Made by a program: the position numbers and the translations under genes
Shown: piece after piece, positions 1 through 7,575 of the stretch
Position numbering within the stretch: the first letter of the stretch is position 1
Layout of the letters: every line of letters starts with the position of its first letter
Assembly: GCF_002811875.1 (NCBI RefSeq)
Contig: NZ_NPDZ01000002.1
Span: forward strand, 1-64,000
Direction: 5' to 3'
Source of the DNA: Leptospira perolatii
GTDB lineage: Bacteria > Spirochaetota > Leptospiria > Leptospirales > Leptospiraceae
Length of the DNA stretch: 64,000 bases
The notes under the pieces: generated by a model
Told to the model about the DNA's origin: nothing
Databases searched by the model: none
Seen by the model: only the letters and a program-made list of their open reading frames with translations

Positions 1-108
1 TACCGAAAGGAAACACACCGGATGGTGTACCAAAATGGGTACAAAGGTCACGCTACTCTATACGTTTTCAAGAACTCTGAACAAATTGATTTAGTTGGAT
101 TCTGCTAA
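1..108 (+). CDS. C-terminal end of an unrecognised protein (partial)
   Basis: Frame 1 is open from the first base to a TAA at 106-108 and gives 35 residues ending IDLVGFC. The start lies outside the window. The composition (alternating polar and aromatic residues, TLYVFKNSEQ) looks like a beta-rich C-terminus of an exported or surface protein, but I recognise no family. No terminator with a T-run follows. It could still be a chance open frame, since only 35 codons are visible. Confidence 0.45.
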   Translation, partial: YRKETHRMVYQNGYKGHATLYVFKNSEQIDLVGFC

Positions 109-270
109 ATCGGCTCCCTCCCGAAAATTCAATCTTCCAAATTCACCAGCAATATTACCGCTGAATTGATTTCCGCCGATTAATTTCGCTAAACGATCTA
201 GTTTTAGATCTGCCTCTGCAATTCACAGTTCAAAGTGCGGCTTTAGGTCGACCGTACTGAGTTAATGTAT

Positions 271-1782
271 CTAAACTCGCTTTCCATACATGTCCATGGG
301 AAAATCGATTTCACAATGAAACTTTGGACCTTTTTGTAGCGAGATTTTGCCGGAGAGCTGAATCTCTGCAATGCCGTAAATTAACTGCATTCCAAGAGTG
401 TTAGAATTTTCAAGAGCAAGGTTTTCTGGGATTCCTACTCCATCATCCGAATAAGATAAGCTGAGTCTTCCTTCTTGTCGTTCCGCAATCGAAATTGAAA
501 TAGTTCCGGAAGCTTTGTTTGGAAACGCATGTTTTACTGAATTGCTCAACAGTTCAGAAATAATCAATCCGATCGGTATGGCTAAATCTATTAGAATTTT
601 GCGGTCTTCAATCTCGATCTTTGTTTCGATTTTGCAAGAATGTGTCCCGTTTCTTTGCAGAGCGTAATGAGTGAGATCACTAACGTATCTTTTCAAAGAA
701 ATGGAAGATAGATCCTGCTCAGAGAATAGTAGCCGATGGACCAAAGATATTGCTTGGATACGATCTTGTATTTTATACGCAAGAGTCTGAATTTCTTGGT
801 TCTCGGGATAGATCTCTGATTGCAAAGAGATCAAGCTGCTGATCACCTGGAGCGTGTTATTCGAACGATGATAGATTTCACGGATCAAAGCTTCCTTTTC
901 GGATAAAGATTTTGCTAAGTTTTTTCTCGCTCTTTCTCGTTCCGAAACTTCATCCTTTAATAATTCGTTTGTGTATAATAGTCGTTCATAAGGTCTGTTG
1001 ATCGACGAAATAAAGACTCCTTTATAAATTAGACAAAACGCAATTACCTTGTAGATATGACCTATAACATTATAGATATCGAATACTGAAGTATAAACAG
1101 CGAAAACTACTTCACTGAATATACAAAATACAAAAGCGAAGAGGAAGTATTTTGTAGAGTCCCATCCGTACTTTTCAATTCGAAGCCAATAGGCGACAGA
1201 AGACAAAACTAAAAAGCAAATAATTACTATTTCAGCAATTCGTTTAAAGGGGGTCAAACCTGTGTCTGGAGAGAAGGTTGTTGGAACTAGATCCGGAAAA
1301 AAAATGATCAAAACAAATATCGAGATGGATACCAATAAAGGTAAAATTAAGAATTTCATTTTAGATGTGAGCAAATCACTTTCGTTTGGAAGAAAAGAGC
1401 TAGCTAGCAAGGAAATTGCGGCAAAGAAGCGAACCGCAATCCAGAACTGAGTAGATTTGTTCGGAGAGTTTTCCGTAAATAGATCGGGCATACCGGAATA
1501 TGCGAGCATATGCATCATGTCCATCAACGCGATTGCCAGAAAAGTAGTACCTAAAAATAAAGCTTGTTTGTCTTTGCTCTGCGCATAAGTAAACCAGCCC
1601 ACACCAAATATAGAGGCGGAAATAACAATGCTGAAAGATTCAGCTACATTATGGAAAACTAAAAAGGGAGCAATCTGGGAATCGAAATATAAAGAAGAAT
1701 AAAAGAATTGAATGAGGAAAACAGGAAACGAAGCGAGAAAAACTACGAATCCTAAAGAAAGCAAATTGGATTTCGACTGCAA
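271..1782 (-). CDS. Membrane sensor histidine kinase (MASE3 + HisKA_2 + HATPase)
   Basis: Two-component sensor kinase of 503 aa. Residues 1-260 carry about seven hydrophobic segments with a MASE3-like signature (MDMMHMLAYSGMPDLF near 88-103), a membrane sensing domain of unknown ligand. A short coiled stretch (265-300) leads to a HisKA_2-type H-box (EIYHRSNNTLQ, phospho-acceptor His305) and a HATPase domain with N-box Asn414 (ELLSNSVKHAF) and G-box DDGVGIP at 446-452. The start is a TTG with AGAGG about 8 nt upstream. No response regulator is adjacent, so it is an orphan here and probably signals to a distant or stand-alone receiver. Family call is firm; stimulus and partner are unknown. Confidence 0.88.
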   Translation of the reverse strand: MQSKSNLLSLGFVVFLASFPVFLIQFFYSSLYFDSQIAPFLVFHNVAESFSIVISASIFGVGWFTYAQSKDKQALFLGTTFLAIALMDMMHMLAYSGMPDLFTENSPNKSTQFWIAVRFFAAISLLASSFLPNESDLLTSKMKFLILPLLVSISIFVLIIFFPDLVPTTFSPDTGLTPFKRIAEIVIICFLVLSSVAYWLRIEKYGWDSTKYFLFAFVFCIFSEVVFAVYTSVFDIYNVIGHIYKVIAFCLIYKGVFISSINRPYERLLYTNELLKDEVSERERARKNLAKSLSEKEALIREIYHRSNNTLQVISSLISLQSEIYPENQEIQTLAYKIQDRIQAISLVHRLLFSEQDLSSISLKRYVSDLTHYALQRNGTHSCKIETKIEIEDRKILIDLAIPIGLIISELLSNSVKHAFPNKASGTISISIAERQEGRLSLSYSDDGVGIPENLALENSNTLGMQLIYGIAEIQLSGKISLQKGPKFHCEIDFPMDMYGKRV

Positions 1783-1882
1783 GATTTCATCCTCTTTGGA
1801 AAATTTGGATCGCGTTTAGAGATTTCACAATGAATCATCTTCCAAATTGAGGGATAAAATTTGGACCGCTTTTGTTAGATTG

Positions 1883-2944
1883 TCAAGAGATTCGTGTTGG
1901 TTTAGACTGAGATCGAAACTCAGTCGGATTACATCCGTATTTTTCCTGGAATAGTTTATGAAAAGCTGATTTAGAGTTGAATCCCGAAGAGTAGATGATT
2001 GATAAAACAGATCTTTCGGATTCTTCTTTGAGCAATCTTTCTGCTTCCCTTAACCTGAAATCTGCCACGTAATTTCGAAAATTCTTTCTCATTCGGGAGT
2101 TTAAAATTTCAGAAAGTTGGTGAGAGTTGATTTTCAGTTTTTTCGCGAGATTTCCAAGGGAAAGGTTTTCATCCAAGTAGACACGCTCCTCGGACATCAG
2201 TTCTTCCATTCTTTGCACCACTGAATCCACATCAATGCCAGAGATTCTACTCTCTGCGTAGCGCGCAGCCGATACTTGCCTTCGCAGGGAAATTCCAAGG
2301 TCTGCGTTCGCGGAATGGATTAGGAATACCGCGCAGAGTAAAGTCGTTACACCGCAAGCAGCAATCGAGAAAAGTTGCATAAAGAATATCTGGGCCACAA
2401 CGAAAAGTAAAAGCAGTACTAGTGTGGTTGCATACAAGGTAAAAAAAGGAGTGAATACGATTCTCTTGTCGTGCGGTGTAAATCCCCGCCAGCGCCTCAG
2501 CTTCAGAAGCAATTGACTTGGATAAAAGAAATTCAAAACAGTTCCGCTGCCCAGCAGGGTAGGAATCATCCACATATAAATATCACCTGATTGCGGCTGT
2601 TCTAGAAATTCTACTTTAGCCGCATGACTTTTAAGATAAAAAGGAAGCATTATTAAAACGGAAAGTATTGAAGGGATAAAATGAATCCAGGGAAGAACGT
2701 CTATCTTGTTTCCGCTCAGATTCTGAAAGTATAGATAGGCCAAGGGCCCTATTAAAAATATTGCCGGAATATGCAGATCCATCAGCCAAGTTGCATTTGG
2801 TAGTTCGCCGGAAAGTTCTAGAAAGATATGAAATTGTACAATTGAGACTGCAAAAAATAAAAAGGCAGCAATTTTGTCTCGCCTCCAATTTGCCAGGCAT
2901 AACAAAAATGCGAGTCCAGCTCCGAAAGCTAGGAAAGTATGCAT
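1883..2944 (-). CDS. AraC-family transcriptional regulator with membrane N-terminus
   Basis: About 353 aa when started at the Met that opens MHTFLAFGAG; the open frame continues 34 codons further upstream to a TTG at 3046, but that stretch is hydrophilic and would precede the first membrane helix. Roughly seven hydrophobic segments fill the first 220 residues. The last 100 residues form two AraC helix-turn-helices (SLGNLAKKLKINSHQLSEIL, then SVLSIIYSSGFNSKSAFHKL). This architecture places the DNA-binding domain on the cytoplasmic face of a membrane sensor. It is divergent from the DJ-1/PfpI lipoprotein gene at 3065, with about 120 bp between, so it may regulate that gene. Ligand unknown. Confidence 0.85.
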   Translation of the reverse strand: MHTFLAFGAGLAFLLCLANWRRDKIAAFLFFAVSIVQFHIFLELSGELPNATWLMDLHIPAIFLIGPLAYLYFQNLSGNKIDVLPWIHFIPSILSVLIMLPFYLKSHAAKVEFLEQPQSGDIYMWMIPTLLGSGTVLNFFYPSQLLLKLRRWRGFTPHDKRIVFTPFFTLYATTLVLLLLFVVAQIFFMQLFSIAACGVTTLLCAVFLIHSANADLGISLRRQVSAARYAESRISGIDVDSVVQRMEELMSEERVYLDENLSLGNLAKKLKINSHQLSEILNSRMRKNFRNYVADFRLREAERLLKEESERSVLSIIYSSGFNSKSAFHKLFQEKYGCNPTEFRSQSKPTRIS

Positions 2945-3064
2945 GATCGAATTCGAGAAAAATTTCCGAAAACTGTCCAGATTATTTTCCTGGATTCTAA
3001 GGTTTTGATTCCATCCGTATCCGGACGGACGACAAAGCATTTCCAATATGTAAAAATTCGAAGC

Positions 3065-4261
3065 ATGAATCTATATACGTCCGAAGACAAATCATTCGAA
3101 AGAACAAACTGGATAAAGAAGGGTTTTAGAAAGCATACGATATTGTGGTCGCTCGTCCTTCTCTGGATTTTCTTAAGCGATTGTACAAATCAAAGAGAAA
3201 GCTCTATCGATCTAGTCTCTGCGCAAGACAGCTCCGTTTCGAATCTACAGCAAGAAGGACTTCCTACTTACCAACCAAGGTTCGGGCGTAAAAAACCTGT
3301 AATCGCTGTGATCGCGGACAATTACACAACCGAGATTACAGATTTTGTAATTCCGTTTGCGATTCTATCGGATTCCAAAGCCGCCGAGGTTTTGGCATTA
3401 GGAATAGAAACGGGGGACGCGATCTTGTATCCGGCTTTGAAAATGAATCTACAGGAGAATATTCAGGATTTTGATAAAAGATATCCTCGGGGAGCGGATT
3501 ATGTGATTGTTCCGGCGATCCATAGAAGCGAAGATCCGAAACTTTTATCCTGGATTCAATCTCAGGCAGGAAAAGGTGCCATTGTGATTGGAGTCTGCGA
3601 CGGAGTTTGGGTGCTCGCAAATGCTGGTTTATTAAAAGGACATCGTGCCACAGGTCATTGGTATTCCTTTGCGGATTTGAAAAACAAATTTAAAGAAACA
3701 GAATGGGTTCAAGATCTGCGTTATGTATCCGATAGATCTGTGATTACTACGACTGGAATTACCGCATCGATTCCGATATCGTTAGCACTGGTAGAATCAA
3801 TCTCGGGAAAAGCGAATGCTCTTCTATTGGCCAAAAAACTGGGAGTAGAACATTGGGGGCCGGCGCATAATAGCTCGGACTTTCAATTAAAATATGAAAA
3901 TGTTTTTACAATAGCCCTAAATACGATTTCCTTTTGGTCCCACGAGGATCTGGGTTTGGAAATCAGTCCTGGTCTGGACGAAATTAAGCTCGCGTTCTTG
4001 GCAGATGCTTACTCAAGAACCTACCGATCTAAAGTTTTTTCCTTTTCTAAAAATCAGAATCCACTTTTCACCAAGAATCGCCTAAGATTGATTCCGGATC
4101 GGGTTGGAATTCCTACAGAGATTTCAGAAAAAAAACTGACGCTCGATGAAAAATTATCCGCGCTAGACACTTTGAAGCGCGCTCTATCTGAGATAGAACT
4201 TCAGTATGGGAAGAATACCGCGGATACTGTGAGGCTTATCATGGAATATCCTAGAAAATGA
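3065..4261 (+). CDS. DJ-1/PfpI (glutamine amidotransferase-like) domain protein, predicted lipoprotein
   Basis: 398 aa from the ATG at 3065; the open frame extends 42 codons upstream into the divergent gene, which I do not use. A hydrophobic segment ends in LSDC (Cys40), a plausible spirochaetal lipobox, so the protein is probably lipidated and outside the cytoplasm. Residues about 75-250 form a DJ-1/PfpI domain with a nucleophile-elbow cysteine in GVCDGVWVLANAG (Cys178). The C-terminal 140 residues match nothing I know. DJ-1/PfpI domains are often fused to AraC domains in GlxA-type regulators; here an AraC protein is instead encoded divergently. Enzymatic activity (amidase, hydrolase or chaperone) cannot be assigned. 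Confidence 0.78.
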   Translation: MNLYTSEDKSFERTNWIKKGFRKHTILWSLVLLWIFLSDCTNQRESSIDLVSAQDSSVSNLQQEGLPTYQPRFGRKKPVIAVIADNYTTEITDFVIPFAILSDSKAAEVLALGIETGDAILYPALKMNLQENIQDFDKRYPRGADYVIVPAIHRSEDPKLLSWIQSQAGKGAIVIGVCDGVWVLANAGLLKGHRATGHWYSFADLKNKFKETEWVQDLRYVSDRSVITTTGITASIPISLALVESISGKANALLLAKKLGVEHWGPAHNSSDFQLKYENVFTIALNTISFWSHEDLGLEISPGLDEIKLAFLADAYSRTYRSKVFSFSKNQNPLFTKNRLRLIPDRVGIPTEISEKKLTLDEKLSALDTLKRALSEIELQYGKNTADTVRLIMEYPRK

Positions 4262-4422
4262 ATTTTCAGGAAATTAGATCAACTCTTGGAGTGTATTCTT
4301 TAGCGGATAGGACCTCACGATATTCGCCTTTCCCTGGAAGAATTTCGAGTTTTCAGGCTGGAAATATCTTGTCCGGAATCGTGATTCTGATATAATCCGG
4401 CTTCGAATTTGGAGGGAATTTT

Positions 4423-4782
4423 ATGCTTCACCCCGCACGCGCAAGGGTATTCGCGATAGTAACTGTGTTGCTCCTTGCGATTTCTTTTACCTACGTTCAC
4501 GCACAAGGTCTGGATATTGGTGGTACTTACAAGGTATCTGGTACGAATCCGAACGGATCTAAGTATCGTGGAACGGTTACCATTTCCGAAAATCCGGATG
4601 GAAGTTATAGTTTTGATTGGTCAGTCGGATCTACTTTTTCCGGTACTGGAAACTTAGAAGGTAATGTGCTCACTGTAGAATGGGGTGATACTTACCCGGT
4701 AATTTATATCGTAAAAAATGGTGGAAAACTTTTAGAAGGCACTTGGGCAAACGGAGCTGCCACGGAGACTTTGACTAGGTAA
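4423..4782 (+). CDS. Small secreted protein of unknown function
   Basis: 119 aa. GGAGGG lies about 7 nt before the ATG, a strong ribosome binding site. A positively charged start and hydrophobic stretch end at VHAQG, a normal signal peptidase I site near residue 28, so the mature protein is about 90 aa and periplasmic or exported. The mature part is rich in Gly, Thr and Ser with repeating short beta-strand patterns (GTVTISENPDGSYSFDW, GTGNLEGNVLTVEW), suggesting a small beta-barrel or sandwich. I recognise no named family. No obvious operon partner. Confidence 0.7.
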   Translation: MLHPARARVFAIVTVLLLAISFTYVHAQGLDIGGTYKVSGTNPNGSKYRGTVTISENPDGSYSFDWSVGSTFSGTGNLEGNVLTVEWGDTYPVIYIVKNGGKLLEGTWANGAATETLTR

Positions 4783-4797
4783 GAAAGAAATTGGAAA

Positions 4798-4860
4798 GTG
4801 TCCCAAAAATTCACCAAACCTGACGCGGTTTATTCGCGTTAGTTCAGGCGAATGGGACAC
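4798..4860. repeat. Imperfect 63-bp inverted repeat (hairpin)
   Basis: The outer arms are perfect: gtgtccca at 4798-4805 and tgggacac at 4853-4860. Inside lie attc/gaat and an interrupted cctgacgcg / cgcgttagttcagg pairing around a central tttatt. It sits between the convergent ends of the secreted protein gene (4782) and the sulfate-binding-protein fragment (4905). It could act as a bidirectional transcription stop, although it lacks a T-run, or be a relic of a small mobile element. Confidence 0.5.
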
Positions 4861-4904
4861 GAATTCTTTCACAGTTTGTTTTTGTAGATCTTCGAACCTT
4901 TTAA

Positions 4905-5123
4905 TCAACCGACCGAAACATCTAAGAAACTATTATGATCTAGATGGTAAGTTCTATACTCCGATGTTGGATTTGGAGAGAGGTCGACGGAATAGGCATC
5001 TTTGTACAATTTGCGAGCTGGGTCATAAAATACATTCAATAATATTACATCTTTTGCATATATGGTGGCTGTAAAAATTCCTCCTACGAAAAGGAGTGCC
5101 CAGGGCAGTCGAATCTGTTTCAT
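4905..5123 (-). pseudogene. N-terminal fragment of a periplasmic sulfate-binding protein
   Basis: 72 aa. A signal peptide ends at IYAKD, followed by VILLNVFYDPARKLYKD. From memory this closely matches the mature N-terminus of Sbp/CysP sulfate/thiosulfate-binding proteins of ABC importers (AKDIQLLNVSYDPTRELY in E. coli Sbp). Similarity stops after about residue 44; the rest (SPNPTSEYRTYHLDH) is unrelated and the frame ends where a full protein would continue to about 330 aa. No sulfate permease or ATPase genes are nearby. I read it as a truncated remnant. A short expressed peptide cannot be excluded because signal peptide and start look intact. Confidence 0.6.
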
Positions 5124-5191
5124 ATTTTTAGAACTTCCGAATTTTCAGGTCCAATCTAAGAACCAGTGAATTCGGAAGCCTTCCGTTGCTT

Positions 5192-5767
5192 TTATAGAAT
5201 TTTGAGTCTTTCGTTTAGAAGCTCTCGAATATGTTTCCCCATTTCCGGGTTTTTTAAGGAATGAACTGCCCAGTTATACCCCATGACCAAGGAGAGCAGC
5301 TGGTCTGCGAGTTCCTTTGCGCTCAGGTCTGATTTTCTAGAGCGGGAGTTCCTTCCTAATTCAGTTGAAACGAAATTCCGAAATGATTGAAATCTCTTTC
5401 GAATTTCCAGATTTACTGGTTCCGGAAGAGAATCTCCTTCCATGGAAACTCTGGCAAAAAAGCAACCTCCCGGAAAAACCTTTCGATCTACATAACTAAT
5501 CCAAGCATTGAAAAAAGCCGAAATACGTTTTGCTCCGGATTCTAAATCCTTTGAAGGTAGAATGACTTCTTTGGTAAAAATTTCTGCGGCGAATTGGATT
5601 GTGCTAATTTGCAAGTCTGTCTTAGAACCGAAGGCTCCGTGCAATCCTGCCTTACTCATTCCGGTTGCTTGGGCGAGCTGTCCTATGGTCAGCTCATTTA
5701 ATCCTCTTTCAGAGGCGTAATCTGCCGCTATACGAAGTACGGTTTTCTGTGTTTCGCTGAATTCCAT
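5192..5767 (-). CDS. TetR-family transcriptional regulator
   Basis: 191 aa. The N-terminal 55 residues form a TetR helix-turn-helix (LTIGQLAQATGMSKAGLHGAFGSKTDL, in two parts around 22-48). The C-terminal ligand-binding half resembles the TetR_C groups with a PGGCFFARVSMEGD stretch, typical of YxaF/LmrA-like regulators. It faces the membrane protein gene at 5908 across a 140-bp region holding a perfect palindrome within a candidate promoter. That suggests it represses that gene and possibly the thioesterase behind it. The ligand is not predictable. Confidence 0.88.
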   Translation of the reverse strand: MEFSETQKTVLRIAADYASERGLNELTIGQLAQATGMSKAGLHGAFGSKTDLQISTIQFAAEIFTKEVILPSKDLESGAKRISAFFNAWISYVDRKVFPGGCFFARVSMEGDSLPEPVNLEIRKRFQSFRNFVSTELGRNSRSRKSDLSAKELADQLLSLVMGYNWAVHSLKNPEMGKHIRELLNERLKIL

Positions 5768-5851
5768 TTTCGTAACCGAATATCAAATCAATCGAATCAC
5801 CTGGATTCGTCAAGGTTCAAAGAATTTTCACTTTTTAGGGTCTTTTTATAT

Positions 5852-5880
5852 TTGACGAACGAACGTTCGTAAGTTACTCT
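5852..5880 (+). promoter_or_regulatory. Candidate promoter with embedded TetR operator
   Basis: A ttgacg hexamer (5852-5857) and tactct (5875-5880) are separated by 17 nt. The spacer holds the perfect 12-bp palindrome acgaacgttcgt (5859-5870), preceded by an extra direct cgaa. Its position between the divergent TetR gene and the gene at 5908 is what a TetR-repressed promoter looks like. The palindrome is seen directly; promoter activity and TetR binding are inferred. An alternative -10 (gataat, 5887-5892) lies further downstream without a good -35. Confidence 0.5.
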
Positions 5881-5907
5881 AATTACGATAATTCGGAGGA
5901 AATTTCC

Positions 5908-6381
5908 ATGCATCCTAAATACTATCTTTTGTTTGCGTCTGTGATCGGCGCGACTACTGCAACTATCCTGATCAGGGATTTTTTGATTCCAAAGGCAAAA
6001 GGGGATTGGTTTAAGTTGCTGCAACTACTTGCGATTGTGCATTCTTTTCGTTTTGTAGGCTTGAGCATGTTTGTTCCGGGAATTTCTTCTCCGAATATGC
6101 CCGCACAGTTTTCGATTCCGGCGGCTTGGGGAGATTATTGTGCGGCGATCTTGGCTTTGACTACTTACACTTTGCTAAGAAGAAAGTCAAAGTTCGCCGT
6201 GGCATCCGCCTGGATTTTCAATATCTGGGGTTTCTTGGATTTGGTGTATGCAGCATACCAAGCCGCGATACTTGAAGTATCAAACTATATGGGGGTGATG
6301 TTTTATATATTTGCATTTTACGCGCCCGTGCTTGTAGTTTCGCATATTGTAATATTTAAGGCTTTAATTCGAAGAGGATAA
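5908..6381 (+). CDS. Small integral membrane protein of unknown function
   Basis: 157 aa with four hydrophobic segments (about 5-24, 38-55, 75-92, 105-150). GGAGGA precedes the ATG by about 8 nt. No catalytic motif is evident; RDFLIPKAKGDWFK forms a charged loop after the first helix. It lies downstream of the TetR operator and 60 nt upstream of a hotdog thioesterase gene on the same strand, so the two may be co-transcribed and TetR-controlled. Function unknown. Confidence 0.75.
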   Translation: MHPKYYLLFASVIGATTATILIRDFLIPKAKGDWFKLLQLLAIVHSFRFVGLSMFVPGISSPNMPAQFSIPAAWGDYCAAILALTTYTLLRRKSKFAVASAWIFNIWGFLDLVYAAYQAAILEVSNYMGVMFYIFAFYAPVLVVSHIVIFKALIRRG

Positions 6382-6441
6382 CTTCTACTTTTGTAGAAAA
6401 TATACGAGAACAATTAATCAGGTTAGGAGAAAACTCAGTTC

Positions 6442-6888
6442 ATGCCAACAGATTCTGAATGGGAAAAACACTATCGGTCGTTGGAGAATATGTACCACGG
6501 GGCACCGATCAATCGCTATTTTCAGCCCCGTTTGTCTATTCGAAAAGGTGAAACAACGATTCATATTCCGGTGAGAGAAGATTTTTTTCACGCTGCAAAA
6601 GCAGCTCACGGAGTTCTTTATTTTAAAGCCGCTGACGATGCGGCTTTCTTTGCGGCCAATTCTGTTGTGAAAGAAGGATTCGTTTTGACATCTAATTTAA
6701 ATCTTACTTTGCTAAGACCGATCAAGTCCGGAATTCTCCGAGCAGAGGGTAGGGTGATCCAACATGCCACTCATTTGATCATTGCGGAAAGTACGCTTTA
6801 CGACGAGCGCGACAGAGAGATCGGTAGAGCAATCGGTAATTTCGCAAAAAGTAATATAGTTTTGACGGAAGAAATAGGCTACAAGTAA
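6442..6888 (+). CDS. PaaI/DUF4442-like hotdog-fold thioesterase
   Basis: 148 aa, the usual size of single-domain hotdog acyl-CoA thioesterases. The central HAAKAAHGVLYFKAADDAAFFAANS region corresponds to the HGG.../AD helix of PaaI-type enzymes, followed by the strands LNLTLLRPIKSGILRAEGRV and the closing ESTLYDERDREIGRAIGNF. The canonical 'HGGxxxxLaD' is here HGVLYFKAADDAA, so catalytic residues are somewhat diverged. It probably hydrolyses an acyl-CoA; substrate unknown. Likely co-transcribed with the membrane protein gene at 5908. Confidence 0.75.
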   Translation: MPTDSEWEKHYRSLENMYHGAPINRYFQPRLSIRKGETTIHIPVREDFFHAAKAAHGVLYFKAADDAAFFAANSVVKEGFVLTSNLNLTLLRPIKSGILRAEGRVIQHATHLIIAESTLYDERDREIGRAIGNFAKSNIVLTEEIGYK

Positions 6889-6896
6889 GGAGTGAA

Positions 6897-6927
6897 TGGG
6901 GCCCAAATCAGGGTCCCACCCAGCTTT
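6897..6927 (+). terminator. Possible terminator hairpin
   Basis: tggggccc (6897-6904) pairs with gggtccca (6911-6918) with one G-U pair, loop aaatca, followed after acccagc by five Ts. It lies between the convergent ends of the thioesterase (6888) and the lipoprotein (6938) genes. The T-run is displaced from the stem, so efficiency is doubtful. Confidence 0.4.
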
Positions 6928-6937
6928 TTGAAGAGTT

Positions 6938-7453
6938 TTACGGGAAGCTAGTTTGATTGAACTGGAAGAATCCTGCCTCTTCGATTTTACATGCTTCATA
7001 GGAAACGATGGTTGCTAAGTCGAGAGGTATCGGTGCGTTTTGACAAGCACCATAAATCTGCACGTCTTGCGCATATTGCACACTTAATGAGACTCCGATT
7101 GTCCGAATCGTTTCCGTACATTTATCGATCGAAGATTTTGTATAAATTTTCGTATCGGAAATCTTTGCATTTTGAACCTTCCCTGCCAAATCCTTGAGTG
7201 CGTAAGCGTCAAAGCCGGAGAGTCTAGTCGTTCTATTTCCGCCGAGTCCGGAACAATCTGGAGCGTTGATCAATAAAGGAAACAGTTGCCCCACGAATAA
7301 ATTACTAGCGTCATTCTGCGCTTCTTTGATTTGTAGCTTTGCGTCCGAACCTTTAATTCCGCCGGGTCCAGCTACACCAAGGTTATTGCATTGAACAAAG
7401 ATAAATGTAGTTAACAAAAGGAAACAATTCAAGATTGTTCGAAAGAAACTCAT
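6938..7453 (-). CDS. Predicted lipoprotein, unknown function
   Basis: 171 aa from the ATG at 7453, which has AGGAG 9 nt upstream; an open frame of 8 more codons precedes it. The signal sequence ends in FVQCNN, a good lipobox with Cys near residue 22. The mature protein has cysteines in APDCSG, DKCTET, YGACQN and EACKIEE, compatible with two disulfides. No family recognised. It is monocistronic by layout, with about 120 nt to the downstream end of icmF. Confidence 0.75.
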   Translation of the reverse strand: MSFFRTILNCFLLLTTFIFVQCNNLGVAGPGGIKGSDAKLQIKEAQNDASNLFVGQLFPLLINAPDCSGLGGNRTTRLSGFDAYALKDLAGKVQNAKISDTKIYTKSSIDKCTETIRTIGVSLSVQYAQDVQIYGACQNAPIPLDLATIVSYEACKIEEAGFFQFNQTSFP

Positions 7454-7575
7454 TTTTGAACTCCTAAAAATTCGCAATTAAAGCCATGTTGCCTAAAATC
7501 ACTTTTTTTGAAAATAGGTGGTAAGTAGAATCGGCTTTTTGAAACGAAATGCAATCCATTTTTCTTTCCCGAATT

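Noticed and set aside
5508..5720. Plus-strand open frame inside the TetR gene
   Set aside because: Antisense shadow of a well-supported TetR coding region, without a ribosome binding site.
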